Source: Nitrososphaerales archaeon
GTDB lineage: Archaea > Thermoproteota > Nitrososphaeria > Nitrososphaerales > CADDZS01
DNA length: 64,000 nucleotides
NCBI GenBank assembly: GCA_030041355.1
Contig: JASHNZ010000105.1
Coordinates: 62,001 to 126,000, forward strand
Reading direction: 5' to 3'
Shown: positions 7,881 through 16,947 of the stretch, piece by piece
Numbering within the stretch: position 1 is the first letter of the stretch
Layout of the letters: every line of letters begins with the position of its first letter
Made by a program: the position numbers and the translations under genes
Notes under the pieces: generated by a model
What the model was told of the DNA's origin: nothing
Database searches by the model: none
The model's input: only the letters and a program-made list of their open reading frames with translations

Positions 7881-9365
7881 ATGTTCTCGGAAAAAGCCGT
7901 CGTCGTCGAAACCGGTCTACCTTACGAAGCGGTCGACGGGTTATCGAGTTTTTTTGAAAGATACTACATACTGGCCAACAGGCGATATATAGATCAGGCA
8001 TCTTATCAGAAGACAAAATCTAACGGTACCTGGACGTTTTTCTGGAAGCTCAGTGTGCCCGAAAGAGAACAGCAATCCGTTCTCCTTGACTCTCACCTGA
8101 AGATCGACCAAGGATCTGTAGAGCTCAGCTTTCGAGATCTAGATGATAATGATCCACGCCAGCAGGCTCTGCGCGCTAGGACCGTTGACGATGTTCAAAA
8201 CATAGTTTGGTCCTTTCTTCAGAATGCAAAGACGACTGATCTTTACTTTGTAGTAGGTTCAGATGACGAAAGGCACTCCGAGGCTCCTTCGGAAGGCGGT
8301 AGCACAAATCGCAGCGTACTGAAAAGGATTCTATCGGGAAATAGTGCAAACGTCTTTCTCCTGTTCATGCTCCTTAGTTTTGTATTGTTCTTTACGATAG
8401 GATTCTATGCTTTATTCTTTCTGATTGCGTCTCAGTTCGTGTATCTTTTGTACGCAGATAAAATAATGCTGAACATGGGGAATGTGCGACCCACTTTTGA
8501 GAGGCCTCTAGCAAGCGTCGTATCCGTCAAAACCAACTCTGAAACTATTTCGTTCCTAAGAAAGCATGGCAGGAAGATTTTGGGGGAAATTAGATCCTCC
8601 GTAAGCAATTTGCACGTTATGCAATCCGTTGACCATTCAGTTGTTACGGCCACCATTCAAGACCTAAAGTCTTCCATAATCACAATACTTACGAGGTATG
8701 GAATCTCCGTCTCTCCAGATGATGTAGAAATAAGGACCAAGGATGTGTATGGGATTGTCCAAAAGATCGCCGAGAAGTTCCATCAATCTGTTCCTAAGGT
8801 TGTAATTGTAAACTCGACTGTGTCCAATGCATCCTCGACCGGGATATCGGCAAAGCGCTCTTCAATTATGATAACTGCGGGCTCGTTACATGATTTAACT
8901 GACCAAGAGCTTGAAACCATCATAGGACACGAGCTTGGCCATGTCAAGGGCCACGACCCAGTGATCTTGTTCGGCATCACAGGGTTCCAGCTTGTGGGGA
9001 TGTTCTATCTTTGGTATCCACTCGTAGAATTTCTTGGATTGTTCTACTTCCTCGTTGCCTTTTCGGTAATCTTTGCGATAGGAAAGGTTCTGGAGACTAG
9101 AGCTGATACCGAATCTGCGATCGTATTGGGAGACCCGCAAGCCTTTGCTGACTCGCTCAGGAAAATTGGATTTAGGGAACTCTATCGGGAAAAGTACAGC
9201 CCAATTTCAAAATTGTTGGATTGGTTCCGATTTGATCCCCACCCGCCCACGTACTTTCGCGTGAGCAGGATGTCTGAATTCATTGGTAAGACTTCAGTCG
9301 TGAAACATGCCTTCCTTGTATCATTGAGGGATTGCATCGTAGGATTCTTCTCCGCGTTTTCCTGA
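7881..9365 (+). CDS. htpX: Membrane metalloprotease, M48 (HtpX-like)
   Basis: A 494-aa protein likely involved in membrane protein quality control. The zinc site is HELGH at residues 350-354, with the third ligand in the ETRADTESA motif about 55 residues downstream, as in M48 peptidases. A long N-terminal soluble region of about 150 residues precedes two adjacent helices (around 155-200), and another pair flanks the catalytic helix. Standard HtpX is about 290 aa and lacks that N-terminal domain, which I do not recognise. A palindromic operator sits just upstream, so it may belong to the same regulon as gdhA and kor. Confidence 0.85.
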   Translation: MFSEKAVVVETGLPYEAVDGLSSFFERYYILANRRYIDQASYQKTKSNGTWTFFWKLSVPEREQQSVLLDSHLKIDQGSVELSFRDLDDNDPRQQALRARTVDDVQNIVWSFLQNAKTTDLYFVVGSDDERHSEAPSEGGSTNRSVLKRILSGNSANVFLLFMLLSFVLFFTIGFYALFFLIASQFVYLLYADKIMLNMGNVRPTFERPLASVVSVKTNSETISFLRKHGRKILGEIRSSVSNLHVMQSVDHSVVTATIQDLKSSIITILTRYGISVSPDDVEIRTKDVYGIVQKIAEKFHQSVPKVVIVNSTVSNASSTGISAKRSSIMITAGSLHDLTDQELETIIGHELGHVKGHDPVILFGITGFQLVGMFYLWYPLVEFLGLFYFLVAFSVIFAIGKVLETRADTESAIVLGDPQAFADSLRKIGFRELYREKYSPISKLLDWFRFDPHPPTYFRVSRMSEFIGKTSVVKHAFLVSLRDCIVGFFSAFS

Positions 9366-9395
9366 TTACAAAAACTCAATTGCTCAAAGTAGCTT

Positions 9396-9413
9396 GTTTT
9401 CACTGCTGAGAAT
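9396..9413 (+). promoter_or_regulatory. Imperfect palindromic operator upstream of the GltD-like gene
   Basis: GTTTTCA-CTGC-TGAGAAT. The right arm is exact and the left arm differs at two positions from ATTCTCA. A TTATATT box lies at 9426-9432, 12 bp downstream, the same spacing as the better copies. The reading start at 9469 is about 37 nt after the box. Confidence 0.5.
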
Positions 9414-9468
9414 CGTATACCCCTCTTATATTGACTGAAAACTAGCTGAAGGCTAGATACTGTATCTC

Positions 9469-10976
9469 ATGAGCGTTACCACCTTGGCCAAGAAGCGAGT
9501 CGGATCTTTCCCCTTTCCGAAATCCAAACCAGAGACTAGAATAGGAAATTTCTCTGAGGTGGAGCAACCGTACACCAAAGAAGAGTGATGCTTGAGGCAG
9601 ATCGATGCGCAAGATGTTTGAATCCCGTCTGCATAGCAGTCTGCCCTCTTCAACTTGATGTCAGTGGCATGTGCGACGCTGTTGCCAACGCTGATTTTGC
9701 AACTGCGTACCGGCGGATAAGGGAGACCAACGCACTAGTTGGAGTTACTGCAAGGTGCTGCCCACAGATGCAGGGTCTATGCGAAGACGCGTGCGTCTGG
9801 CATCTTGACGGCGATCCCGTCTCAATTGGAATGATTCAGCGGTTCGTTTCAGATTGGGAACAGGTCGAATCAAGACAGGAGAATCCGCCTTGTCTTCCGG
9901 ACACAGGAAAGCGCATTTCTATTGTTGGGGCTGGGCCTGCCGGCCTAGCAGCAGGTGAGTTGCTTAGAAGGTATGGTCACTCTGCCACGATTTACGAAGA
10001 ACTTCCATTTGCTGGTGGAACCGCATGGTACGGAATCCCCGATTACCATCTGCCGAAGGGTGTTCTACAATACGAAATAGATCGAATCGAGGAACAAGGA
10101 GTTGAGATTCGCACTGGGACTAAAATCGGAAAGGATCTTTCACTGTCAGATCTTCTCGAACGGTCCGATGCAGTTCTGATCACCACGGGCGCAAAAGACG
10201 TTTCAAAGTTCGATGTTCCAGGTGCTGATTCAGAAGGGATCTACGATGCATATCAGTTTCTCGAAGATGTGTATGTGTTGGGCGTCGACCATTATATTCG
10301 TAATCCCTTGTATAATTTAGGACGAAACATTCTGGTTATAGGAGGAGGAGACAGTGCTCTCGATGCCGCTCGCACGGCTTTGAGGTTGTCCAAAGGAAAA
10401 GTGACTTTGGTCTATAGGAGAACCGAGTCAGAAATGCCGGCTGATCCTTTCATAATCGAGGAAGCAAAAGAGGAAGGCATCGAGTTCAAGTTCCTAGCCT
10501 CGCCAAGATGTTATGTCTCCCAAAATGGAAAAGTGAATAGTACAACAATGATTCAAATGAAACTCGGTGCGCCAGACAAGACAGGACGCCGCAGTCCTGA
10601 ACCGGTGGAAGGCGGCGATTTCTCGATGACATGCGACAGCGTCTTGATAGCCATCGGAAGAGGACCCAATTCATTCATTCAAAAGAAATATGGAATGAAG
10701 ACTGGAAAAAATAACGCGATAGAAATAGACGGCCAGCATAGAACATCGATCCCAGGAGTCTTTGCCGCAGGCGACGTAACAACGGGAGAAACTTTGGTCG
10801 TGAAAGCGATGAGTGATGGCAGGGAGGCAGCTCAAAGAGTCCATGAGTATGTCATGAAAGTGCCTATTGAAAGACACGTTTCATTATACGATACATACTT
10901 TGGAAAAAGATCAACTATAGAATATCGCGAAAAAATGCTGGGCTTTACCGAGGAGCAGCTATGCCCACCCGTTTGA
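9469..10976 (+). pseudogene. gltD: GltD-like NAD(P)/FAD oxidoreductase, interrupted by a 1-nt frameshift
   Basis: Glutamate-synthase small-subunit-like protein. A 39-residue ORF (ATG 9469 to TGA 9586-9588) encodes the family N-terminus (PETRIGNFSEVEQPYTKEE). The rest (463 aa) continues in the -1 frame from GTG 9585 with VMLEADRCARCLNPVC, which is exactly the sequence expected next. The main part has the Cys-rich [4Fe-4S] region, GAGPAGLAAGELL for FAD at about residue 113, a second dinucleotide fold GGGDSALDAARTAL near 247, and GVFAAGDV near the end. Stop and start overlap as TGATG, so re-initiation could rescue it. No GltB-type large subunit is visible; electron partner unknown. Confidence 0.82.
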
Positions 10977-11051
10977 CGAGTCATTGATTTTATTAAAAAT
11001 GCGGAGTTCAGATCTTATAATAAAGGGCTTCTCTGCCAAAAACAAGCATCC

Positions 11052-11492
11052 TTACTTTACTATAATGACCGGGGATTCAGAAAGGTCGAGCACTTTTTCA
11101 GAAACACTCCCAAGAAGCATCTTTTCTAATCTGCCCATGCCCTTCCTGCCCATGACAATGCAGTCACTTTTGGTGTTCTTCGAATACCTTAAGATTTCAT
11201 CTGCTGGATCTCCAGAAAGCTGTACTGTTTCGAATTGCAACCCGTATTTGCGGGCGTCTTCTTCGCATTTTCTTAAAGCTTCCATCCCTAAACGCTCTAA
11301 AGAACCAACCATGTCAGCAGGTATGCGATAATTTCTCTCAGAAGTTAACGCTCCAACGACGTTTACAAAATAAACTTTGCATTCGAGTTTGACAGCAAGA
11401 CCGAGAGCAAAATCCATTGCCCTGTACCCAGTTTCCGATCCATCAACGCAAACCAAGATTTGTTTTGGGGTGACCAGATTCTCTGAAGACAC
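11052..11492 (-). CDS. Universal stress protein (UspA family), ATP-binding type
   Basis: A 146-aa single Usp domain. It opens with the ILVCVDGSETGYRAM strand-helix and ends with VMGRKGMGRLEKMLLGSVSEKV, the G-x2-G-x9-G-S nucleotide-binding pattern. ATP-binding Usp proteins are thought to respond to stress or energy state; the target here is unknown. The start is GTG 11492 with a GGAGGA site upstream. It lies downstream of gdhA on the same strand, separated by a strong hairpin. Confidence 0.9.
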   Translation of the reverse strand: MSSENLVTPKQILVCVDGSETGYRAMDFALGLAVKLECKVYFVNVVGALTSERNYRIPADMVGSLERLGMEALRKCEEDARKYGLQFETVQLSGDPADEILRYSKNTKSDCIVMGRKGMGRLEKMLLGSVSEKVLDLSESPVIIVK

Positions 11493-11527
11493 GATAACAT
11501 CCTCCAGGGTACGGAAGATTCGGAGTC

Positions 11528-11576
11528 AAAAAAGGAAATCGGGTTCCTTGAATTCTTTTTTGGAATTCAGGAACCC
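11528..11576 (-). terminator. Hairpin plus T-run after glutamate dehydrogenase
   Basis: Arms GGGTTCCTTGAATTC (11541-11555) and GAATTCAGGAACCC (11563-11576) pair with a single bulge around a 7-nt loop. Read on the minus strand the stem is followed by six T residues (11533-11528). This is just 10 nt past the gdhA stop, so it looks like an intrinsic-type terminator separating gdhA from the Usp gene. Confidence 0.7.
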
Positions 11577-11586
11577 AGTTAGGCCT

Positions 11587-12879
11587 TTAAGGCCAGATTC
11601 CGAGAGTTTGGATGGCGCGCCCCACTCTTTCGATCGCAAGTGCGAGAGCTGCGTCTCTCATTGAGACATTAAGTTTCTTTGATTTCTCGTAGGTGCTCTT
11701 GAATGCGGTAATTATCTTTTGTTCAAGCTCCGCGTTGACCTGAGCCTCGGTCCAGTGAGTCCTGTTGAGGTTCTGTACCCATTCCAGATAGCTTACGATC
11801 ACTCCGCCCGAGTTCGCGAGGATGTCGGGGATCAGTAGGACCTTGTTTTTCTCAAGAATTCTATCTGCTTCTGGCGTTGTCGGACCGTTTGCTGCTTCCG
11901 AAACTATCTTCGCCTTAATCTTGCCTGCGTTCGTAGCGGTGATTTGGTTCTCGAGAGCAGCTGGGATCAAGATATCGACTCCCAACTCCAAGAGATTGTT
12001 GTTAGATATCGACTCTGTGCCTTCGAAGCCAACTACCGAGCCTGTTTTCTCCTTGAATGCTTCGACCTTCTTTGAATCGAACCCTAGCTTGTTATAGATG
12101 CCGCCCCTTGAGTCGCTTACTGCCACAACTTTCACGCCTAGCTCCTCAAGTAAGATTGCCGACCACGAACCGGCGTTTCCGTAGCCTTGAATTGCTGCGG
12201 TGGCTCCGTTTAGTGGTAAGCCTATGGTCTTCGCGGCTTCCCTTGCGGCAATTACGCATCCTCTTGCAGTCGAGTTGTTCCTGCCCTCCGAACCTCCTAG
12301 AGCTATTGGTTTGCCCGTGACACATTCGGGCACCAGGTGACCTTGGATTTGGCTGTAGGTGTCCAAAATCCACGCCATGGTCTGGGGGTCAGTGTATACG
12401 TCAGGAGCTGGAACATCTCGGTAGGGTCCAATAAAATCGGCGATGGCGCTCGTGTATCTCCTTGTGAGTCTTTCCTTTTCTCCGAGTGACATGTTCTTTG
12501 GGTCGCAGATCACACCGCCTTTTGCTCCGCCGTATGGAATGTCAGCTACTGCGCACTTCCAAGTCATCCATGCAGCAAGAGCTTTCACTTCGTCCAAAGT
12601 TACATTCGGGTGGTATCTTATTCCACCTTTGAAGGGACCTCGCGCGTCATTGAACTGCACACGGTATCCCTGAAAGTTCTTGACAGATCCGTTGTCCAAT
12701 TTTATTGGAATGGACACGCTGAGAATTCTTTTTGGTTGTTTTAGAATCTCGTGAACGTCTGGATTCAGTCCGATGATGTCAGCAGTTCTTTCGAGCTGCT
12801 TCAGCGCATTGTCGTACGCATTCATTTCGTTGCTTGTTGTAGATTTTTCTCTCTTTGTTTCCAACAGTGTTGTTGCCAC
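11587..12879 (-). CDS. gdhA: Glutamate dehydrogenase
   Basis: A 430-aa enzyme interconverting glutamate with 2-oxoglutarate and ammonia using NAD(P). The N-terminal half has KGGIRYHP and AWMTWKCAVADIPYGGAKGG with the substrate- and catalytic Lys residues (about 85-125). The C-terminal Rossmann domain has AIQGYGNAGSWSA near 230 and VSEAANGPTTPEA near 335. The start is GTG 12879 with an AGGTGA ribosome site. A TTTAAAG TATA box (about 12917-12923) and a palindromic operator 10 bp further upstream suggest regulation shared with korDABC and the GltD-like gene. Confidence 0.96.
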   Translation of the reverse strand: MATTLLETKREKSTTSNEMNAYDNALKQLERTADIIGLNPDVHEILKQPKRILSVSIPIKLDNGSVKNFQGYRVQFNDARGPFKGGIRYHPNVTLDEVKALAAWMTWKCAVADIPYGGAKGGVICDPKNMSLGEKERLTRRYTSAIADFIGPYRDVPAPDVYTDPQTMAWILDTYSQIQGHLVPECVTGKPIALGGSEGRNNSTARGCVIAAREAAKTIGLPLNGATAAIQGYGNAGSWSAILLEELGVKVVAVSDSRGGIYNKLGFDSKKVEAFKEKTGSVVGFEGTESISNNNLLELGVDILIPAALENQITATNAGKIKAKIVSEAANGPTTPEADRILEKNKVLLIPDILANSGGVIVSYLEWVQNLNRTHWTEAQVNAELEQKIITAFKSTYEKSKKLNVSMRDAALALAIERVGRAIQTLGIWP

Positions 12880-12933
12880 AAAAATTCACCTTAACATAGT
12901 GGGATCTTTCCTAGGCTTTAAATTGCCCACATG

Positions 12934-12951
12934 ATTCTCAATTTTGAGAAT
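12934..12951 (-). promoter_or_regulatory. Palindromic operator of gdhA
   Basis: ATTCTCA-ATTT-TGAGAAT, a perfect 7-bp inverted repeat. It lies 10 bp upstream of the gdhA TATA box (12917-12923 read on the minus strand). The position just upstream of TATA/BRE is typical of archaeal activators, although a repressor is not excluded. Confidence 0.75.
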
Positions 12952-13023
12952 GAACAGAAAAATTCCACTTGTATTGGATGACTCACGAGTTACTCGTTGA
13001 CCCGGAACTTGGCCCAACCTGGA

Positions 13024-13401
13024 TTAGGAACCAGTGGATGCTTCGACTTCTACGACTTTGCTTGTGGGCCTGTCTAGCAACAGCCAACTTGATAGCAAGA
13101 CAATTGGTATCGAAACACCAAACCAAACTAGATAGTCCAGAACAACGTTAAACGCATTGATGATAGCCCCGGATACATGAAAGCGGGAAGTACATGCAGG
13201 GGTCGGACTTTCGGATGGATAATTTTCAGATTTGCGAGCTGAATAAACAAACGGTAACGGAAAACCGTATTGTGTTCCAGCGAGACATGGTTTCCCATTC
13301 CATTGCGTGGTGCTGCTAGTGGAAGCGAAGGATAAAATCAACAGCAACAACACTGCAAGTGCACAAGATCGCAAACCTTGCATTGTCAAATCTCTCTTCA
13401 T
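13024..13401 (-). CDS. Small exported membrane protein, unknown function
   Basis: A 125-aa protein. It has an N-terminal signal sequence (SCALAVLLLLILSFAST), a short external part with QYGFPLPFVYS, and one C-terminal helix (WFGVSIPIVLLSSWLLL). I remember GFPLPF-containing small membrane proteins in several archaea and bacteria but know no function. Two external cysteines (CLAG and ACTS) could form a disulfide. A GATAAAT box at 13440-13446 and an imperfect palindromic operator upstream suggest membership of the gdhA/kor regulon. Confidence 0.65.
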   Translation of the reverse strand: MKRDLTMQGLRSCALAVLLLLILSFASTSSTTQWNGKPCLAGTQYGFPLPFVYSARKSENYPSESPTPACTSRFHVSGAIINAFNVVLDYLVWFGVSIPIVLLSSWLLLDRPTSKVVEVEASTGS

Positions 13402-13457
13402 CTAGAATTCAAACTCCAACATTATTCGCAAATTCTTTGATTTATCTTCATAGGACG

Positions 13458-13475
13458 ATTCTCGAATTTGATAAT
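13458..13475 (-). promoter_or_regulatory. Imperfect palindromic operator of the small membrane protein
   Basis: ATTCTCG-AATT-TGATAAT, two mismatches from the consensus. It lies 11 bp upstream of a GATAAAT box on the minus strand. A lone half-site ATTCTC also occurs at 13491. Confidence 0.5.
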
Positions 13476-13680
13476 AATGGCTCACAGATGATTCTCTTAC
13501 ACTTTTGAATCGTATTCGGATGCTGGGAAGCGCTTCTAGCAAGCAAATCTTGGAGTGTGTTTTGGTCTCGGAACCGATAGGTGCTTTGTCAGCTCTTGGA
13601 ATCCACTTTTTATCACACATCACTATGTCATTACCGGTAGAACAGGCCGGGGCCCCGGGGAAGGTCGCTGCCCAAAACAG

Positions 13681-14130
13681 CTAAGGCACGGTAATTACGG
13701 GGGTGGGCGAGTTTTCAATTATTCTCCTCGAGACGCTTCCAAGAGATCTAACTTTTCCCACGCCATGTAGCCCCTGGAGCCCGACGATTATCGCTTCAGA
13801 ATTTCTTTCTTTTGCCACAATCATAATATTTTCAGTAACATTGCCAGCTTCAGTGATGGTCTCACATTCAACTCCTAAGTTCTTAGCAATCTTTGCGTAC
13901 TTAGCCAATATTTGCCTTCCAACAGCGCCATAGTAGTCAGATTGATCTAAGTTCTCTTCCTTTGCGTACTCTTTATAAGTTTCCGGTATTTGAGTTGCCG
14001 GAGCTACGTAGACCAATGCGAGACTATCGGAAAGCTTCTTCGCAAGATCGGTAGCGTACTTTACAATTCGTTCAGAGTGCTCTGAGCCATCAATTGCCAC
14101 AAGCAATTCAGGGGTCATAATTTGTTTCAA
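13681..14130 (-). CDS. Universal stress protein (UspA family)
   Basis: A 149-aa single Usp domain beginning LLVAIDGSEHSERIVKYATDLAKKL and ending IIVGLQGLHGVGKVRSLGSVSRRII. The glycine spacing near the end fits the nucleotide-binding loop. It is divergent from the cDPG synthetase gene, each with its own palindromic operator. TATA box TTTATAG lies at 14151-14157, leaving a short leader of about 0-5 nt to 20 nt. It is a paralogue of the Usp at 11052-11492 but clearly different in sequence. Confidence 0.9.
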   Translation of the reverse strand: MKQIMTPELLVAIDGSEHSERIVKYATDLAKKLSDSLALVYVAPATQIPETYKEYAKEENLDQSDYYGAVGRQILAKYAKIAKNLGVECETITEAGNVTENIMIVAKERNSEAIIVGLQGLHGVGKVRSLGSVSRRIIENSPTPVITVP

Positions 14131-14168
14131 GGTAGTTTTAGTTTTTGGCGTTTATAGGCTTGGAGACG

Positions 14169-14186
14169 ATTCTCAAATGTGATAAT
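14169..14186 (-). promoter_or_regulatory. Palindromic operator of the second Usp gene
   Basis: ATTCTCA-AATG-TGATAAT, flanked by CG on both sides so that the symmetry extends outward. The minus-strand TATA box at 14151-14157 begins 11 bp away. Confidence 0.6.
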
Positions 14187-14205
14187 CGGGCTCCCTTACA
14201 ATATT

Positions 14206-14223
14206 ATTCTCATTATTGAGAAC
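14206..14223 (+). promoter_or_regulatory. Palindromic operator of cDPG synthetase
   Basis: ATTCTCA-TTAT-TGAGAAC, one mismatch. An ATAAATA TATA box at 14236-14242 follows 12 bp downstream, and the ATG is at 14278. It lies 20 bp from the Usp operator, so one regulator could control both divergent genes. Confidence 0.65.
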
Positions 14224-14277
14224 TGAGCTTGAATGATAAATATGCGATAAACTCTAATTATTTTTGGGTCATAGTAG

Positions 14278-15612
14278 ATGCGTAAAGTAGTCATTCTAGG
14301 AGCGGCTGGCAGGGACTTCCACAATTTCCTGACTTTCTACAAAGATAACCCGAATTACGAGGTTGTAGCCTTTACCGCTACGCAGATTCCTGGAATAGAA
14401 AATCGAAAATTCCCAGCCGAGTTGGCTGGAAAGAACTATCCCAATGGAATTCCTATTTATCCAGAAGAGCAGCTACCCGAACTTGTAAAGAAGCTCCAGG
14501 CAGAGGATGTAGTCTTTTCTTACAGTGATATTTCGCATGTTGATCTGATGCACAAAGCATCTACTGCACTTGCAAGCGGCGCAAGTTTCGTCCTTTTGGG
14601 TCCCAAGGATACGATGCTCCTTTCAACGAAACCGGTTATCGCGGTCTGTGCTGTGCGAACTGGAGCCGGCAAGAGTCCAACCGTGAGAAAAATATCGCTA
14701 ATATTGAGAGAGATGGGGTACAACGTGGCAATCGTGCGGCATCCAATGCCATACGGAGACCTTGCCAAAGAAGCTGCGCAAAAGTTTTCTTCTTTTGAGG
14801 ACTTGAAAAATGAAAAGGTCACGATCGAAGAAAGAGAAGAGTACGAAGCTCATATCGCAAATGGCTTCTCCGTTTATGCTGGGGTTGATTATGCAAGAAT
14901 TCTTAAATTTGCAGAAGTAACAGCCGATGTCATAATCTTTGACGGCGGAAACAACGACTTTTCTTTCATCAGACCCGATCTCTTATTCGTGGTAGCAGAT
15001 GCATTGCGCCCCGGCCATGAGCTATCCTACCATCCCGGTGAAGTGAATGTGAGGATGGCTAATTATGTGATAGTCAACAAGATAGATGCGGCCCCGAAGG
15101 AAAATAAAGAGAAGATTCTTGCAAATCTGCGAGATTTGAATCCGAAAGCAAAGGTTATTTTGGCAAATCTTAATGACTTTGTCGAGAATCCTGACCGCAT
15201 TAAAGGAAAGAAGGTTCTCTGTATTGAGGACGGTCCAACTCTAACACATGGAGGCTTGCCCACTGGAGCAGCATTCAAAGTAGCAGAACAGTTTGGAGCA
15301 AAGGAAATCGTAGATCCCAGAAAATATGCCGTGGGATCGCTCAAGGAAGTGTTTAACATGTTTGCACATTTAGGCAAGGTTTTGCCGGCGATGGGTTATT
15401 CTGACGAACAAGTGAAGGAACTAGAGGACACAATCAACAACGTGGATTGTGATTTGATCATAATTGGAACGCCGGTTGATCTTGGAAAATTTCTTCATAT
15501 TGAAAAGCCTAGTGTCAGAGTCAAATACGAAATCGAGGAAATTGGGGAACTGACGATTAGAAAGGCGCTAGAAGATTTCAGAAAGACCAGCGTAACTTCT
15601 AAATCAAGTTAA
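14278..15612 (+). CDS. cpgS: Cyclic 2,3-diphosphoglycerate synthetase-like P-loop enzyme
   Basis: A 444-aa protein of the cDPG synthetase family, which in methanogens closes 2,3-bisphosphoglycerate into the cyclic thermoprotectant using ATP. The N-terminal VVILGAAGRDFHNF motif is a nucleotide-binding-like fold. A P-loop, RTGAGKSPTVRK, lies near residue 125. Acidic patches IIFDGGNNDFSF and VNKIDAAP follow, the latter resembling a GTPase-type NKxD motif. The family includes members with no proven cDPG activity, so the substrate is inferred. Promoter and operator are well defined upstream. Confidence 0.8.
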   Translation: MRKVVILGAAGRDFHNFLTFYKDNPNYEVVAFTATQIPGIENRKFPAELAGKNYPNGIPIYPEEQLPELVKKLQAEDVVFSYSDISHVDLMHKASTALASGASFVLLGPKDTMLLSTKPVIAVCAVRTGAGKSPTVRKISLILREMGYNVAIVRHPMPYGDLAKEAAQKFSSFEDLKNEKVTIEEREEYEAHIANGFSVYAGVDYARILKFAEVTADVIIFDGGNNDFSFIRPDLLFVVADALRPGHELSYHPGEVNVRMANYVIVNKIDAAPKENKEKILANLRDLNPKAKVILANLNDFVENPDRIKGKKVLCIEDGPTLTHGGLPTGAAFKVAEQFGAKEIVDPRKYAVGSLKEVFNMFAHLGKVLPAMGYSDEQVKELEDTINNVDCDLIIIGTPVDLGKFLHIEKPSVRVKYEIEEIGELTIRKALEDFRKTSVTSKSS

Positions 15613-15621
15613 ACTCTAGTC

Positions 15622-16944
15622 TTAGATAACCCATTCTTCTCTTTCCACGCTTCGGTACTTGAAACTCATCCTGTCTGCTGCGTAGCTTTTTCCACTATAA
15701 AGCATAGCTTCTGCGTGTTCGCCTTCTCGATAAACCGCGTCGACAATTCTTCCCATTGCGTCTCCTTTCATGATCCCGCTCCCGCTACCTCCGCCCGCGA
15801 TTATCATCCCGTTCTCTTCGAAGACAAAAGGCATCGAATCAAGAGTGTTCATTGAGTAGTATCCGGCCCACATCTGTGCAGGTTTTGCGTTTTCAAATTC
15901 GGAGAAGTAACTTCTCAGAATAGGGTAGAGAGATTGCTCATAATAGCTAGGCTCTGCCTTGCAACTGTCAAGAGTCTCTTCCGGGGTGCTATAGTACGGC
16001 CTGTTGAATTCATCCTCGCAGCCTAACCAAAATTCGCTATTCTCTTCAACGGCCTTTACGTAGCAACCTGACTTTGGCAATATGACAAAAGGAAGGACGC
16101 CCAGCTCGTTGAAATTCCCGTTCCGCAACAGAGTTTGGAGAGCAGGGCTGCGCTTTGCTGAGACTGTGAATAGTTGGCGTTTTTTCGCCTTTACATGCCC
16201 GTCAATGCCGATCGGGTCGAGCAGCTCATTGTTCCAAACTCCAGCCGCGATCACGACAGTCTTTGCTTTAATCTCTCCTTTGATTTCGCCTTCAGCAAGA
16301 ATCCCAGTCACTTTTCCTTCCTGCCATACAAAAGGTTCTCCTTCAATTCCAAGTGGTTCGTCAACCCCTGCAATGAGACTTTTCACATTCGTATTGAATG
16401 CGACCTTCCCGCCAAGACGAAGAAAGTTGTCAGAGTAAAATCTGGATAGCTTCTCCGGATCTAGGCGTCCGCATTTCACTCCGAAAGCTGCTCCGCCGAC
16501 ATCAGGGATTTTCATCAATTGGGCTTCCTCTGACTCTCCAAATTCTCTTTTGAGAGAGGGAAGCATACGTCTAAGATCTTGGTTGTCGTAAGTTCGAAGC
16601 TCAATTTTGTTGTCAAGCATTTTTTGGATGTATCTTTGGTTTAGTGAAAACTGCTTTTCGCTCATGACCCAAAGATATCCACTCTTCTTGAGGCCAAGAT
16701 CTACTCCTGACTTTTGCGTGTCTAGATAGAAGTCGATTGAAGTATCGGAAAGAATCAGGTTGTCTTTCGAAGTGAAGGTGTTCCTAAACATCGCATTGCT
16801 TCTCGCAGAATTCCCCTGCGCGACATCGCCAAATCGATCGACAACTAGGATCGTTTTCCCGGGGTTGCCTTTTTTTAAGTAGTAGGCACAGGATAGCCCC
16901 AAAATCCCCGCTCCCACGATTACAATATCGTAGTCGCTGGGCAT
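15622..16944 (-). CDS. FAD-dependent amine/amino-acid oxidase, DAO family
   Basis: A 440-aa protein with the FAD-binding DIVIVGAGILGLSCAYYL motif at the N-terminus and the DAO-family C-terminal GGGSGSGIMKGDAMGRIV. The family includes sarcosine, glycine and L-2-hydroxyglutarate oxidases or dehydrogenases; the substrate cannot be read from sequence. Its start lies only 3 nt after the CoA-transferase stop, so the two are in one operon. An oxidative deaminase or hydroxyacid oxidase feeding 2-oxoacids to the divergent Kor enzyme would fit the context. Confidence 0.8.
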   Translation of the reverse strand: MPSDYDIVIVGAGILGLSCAYYLKKGNPGKTILVVDRFGDVAQGNSARSNAMFRNTFTSKDNLILSDTSIDFYLDTQKSGVDLGLKKSGYLWVMSEKQFSLNQRYIQKMLDNKIELRTYDNQDLRRMLPSLKREFGESEEAQLMKIPDVGGAAFGVKCGRLDPEKLSRFYSDNFLRLGGKVAFNTNVKSLIAGVDEPLGIEGEPFVWQEGKVTGILAEGEIKGEIKAKTVVIAAGVWNNELLDPIGIDGHVKAKKRQLFTVSAKRSPALQTLLRNGNFNELGVLPFVILPKSGCYVKAVEENSEFWLGCEDEFNRPYYSTPEETLDSCKAEPSYYEQSLYPILRSYFSEFENAKPAQMWAGYYSMNTLDSMPFVFEENGMIIAGGGSGSGIMKGDAMGRIVDAVYREGEHAEAMLYSGKSYAADRMSFKYRSVEREEWVI

Positions 16945-16947
16945 AGT

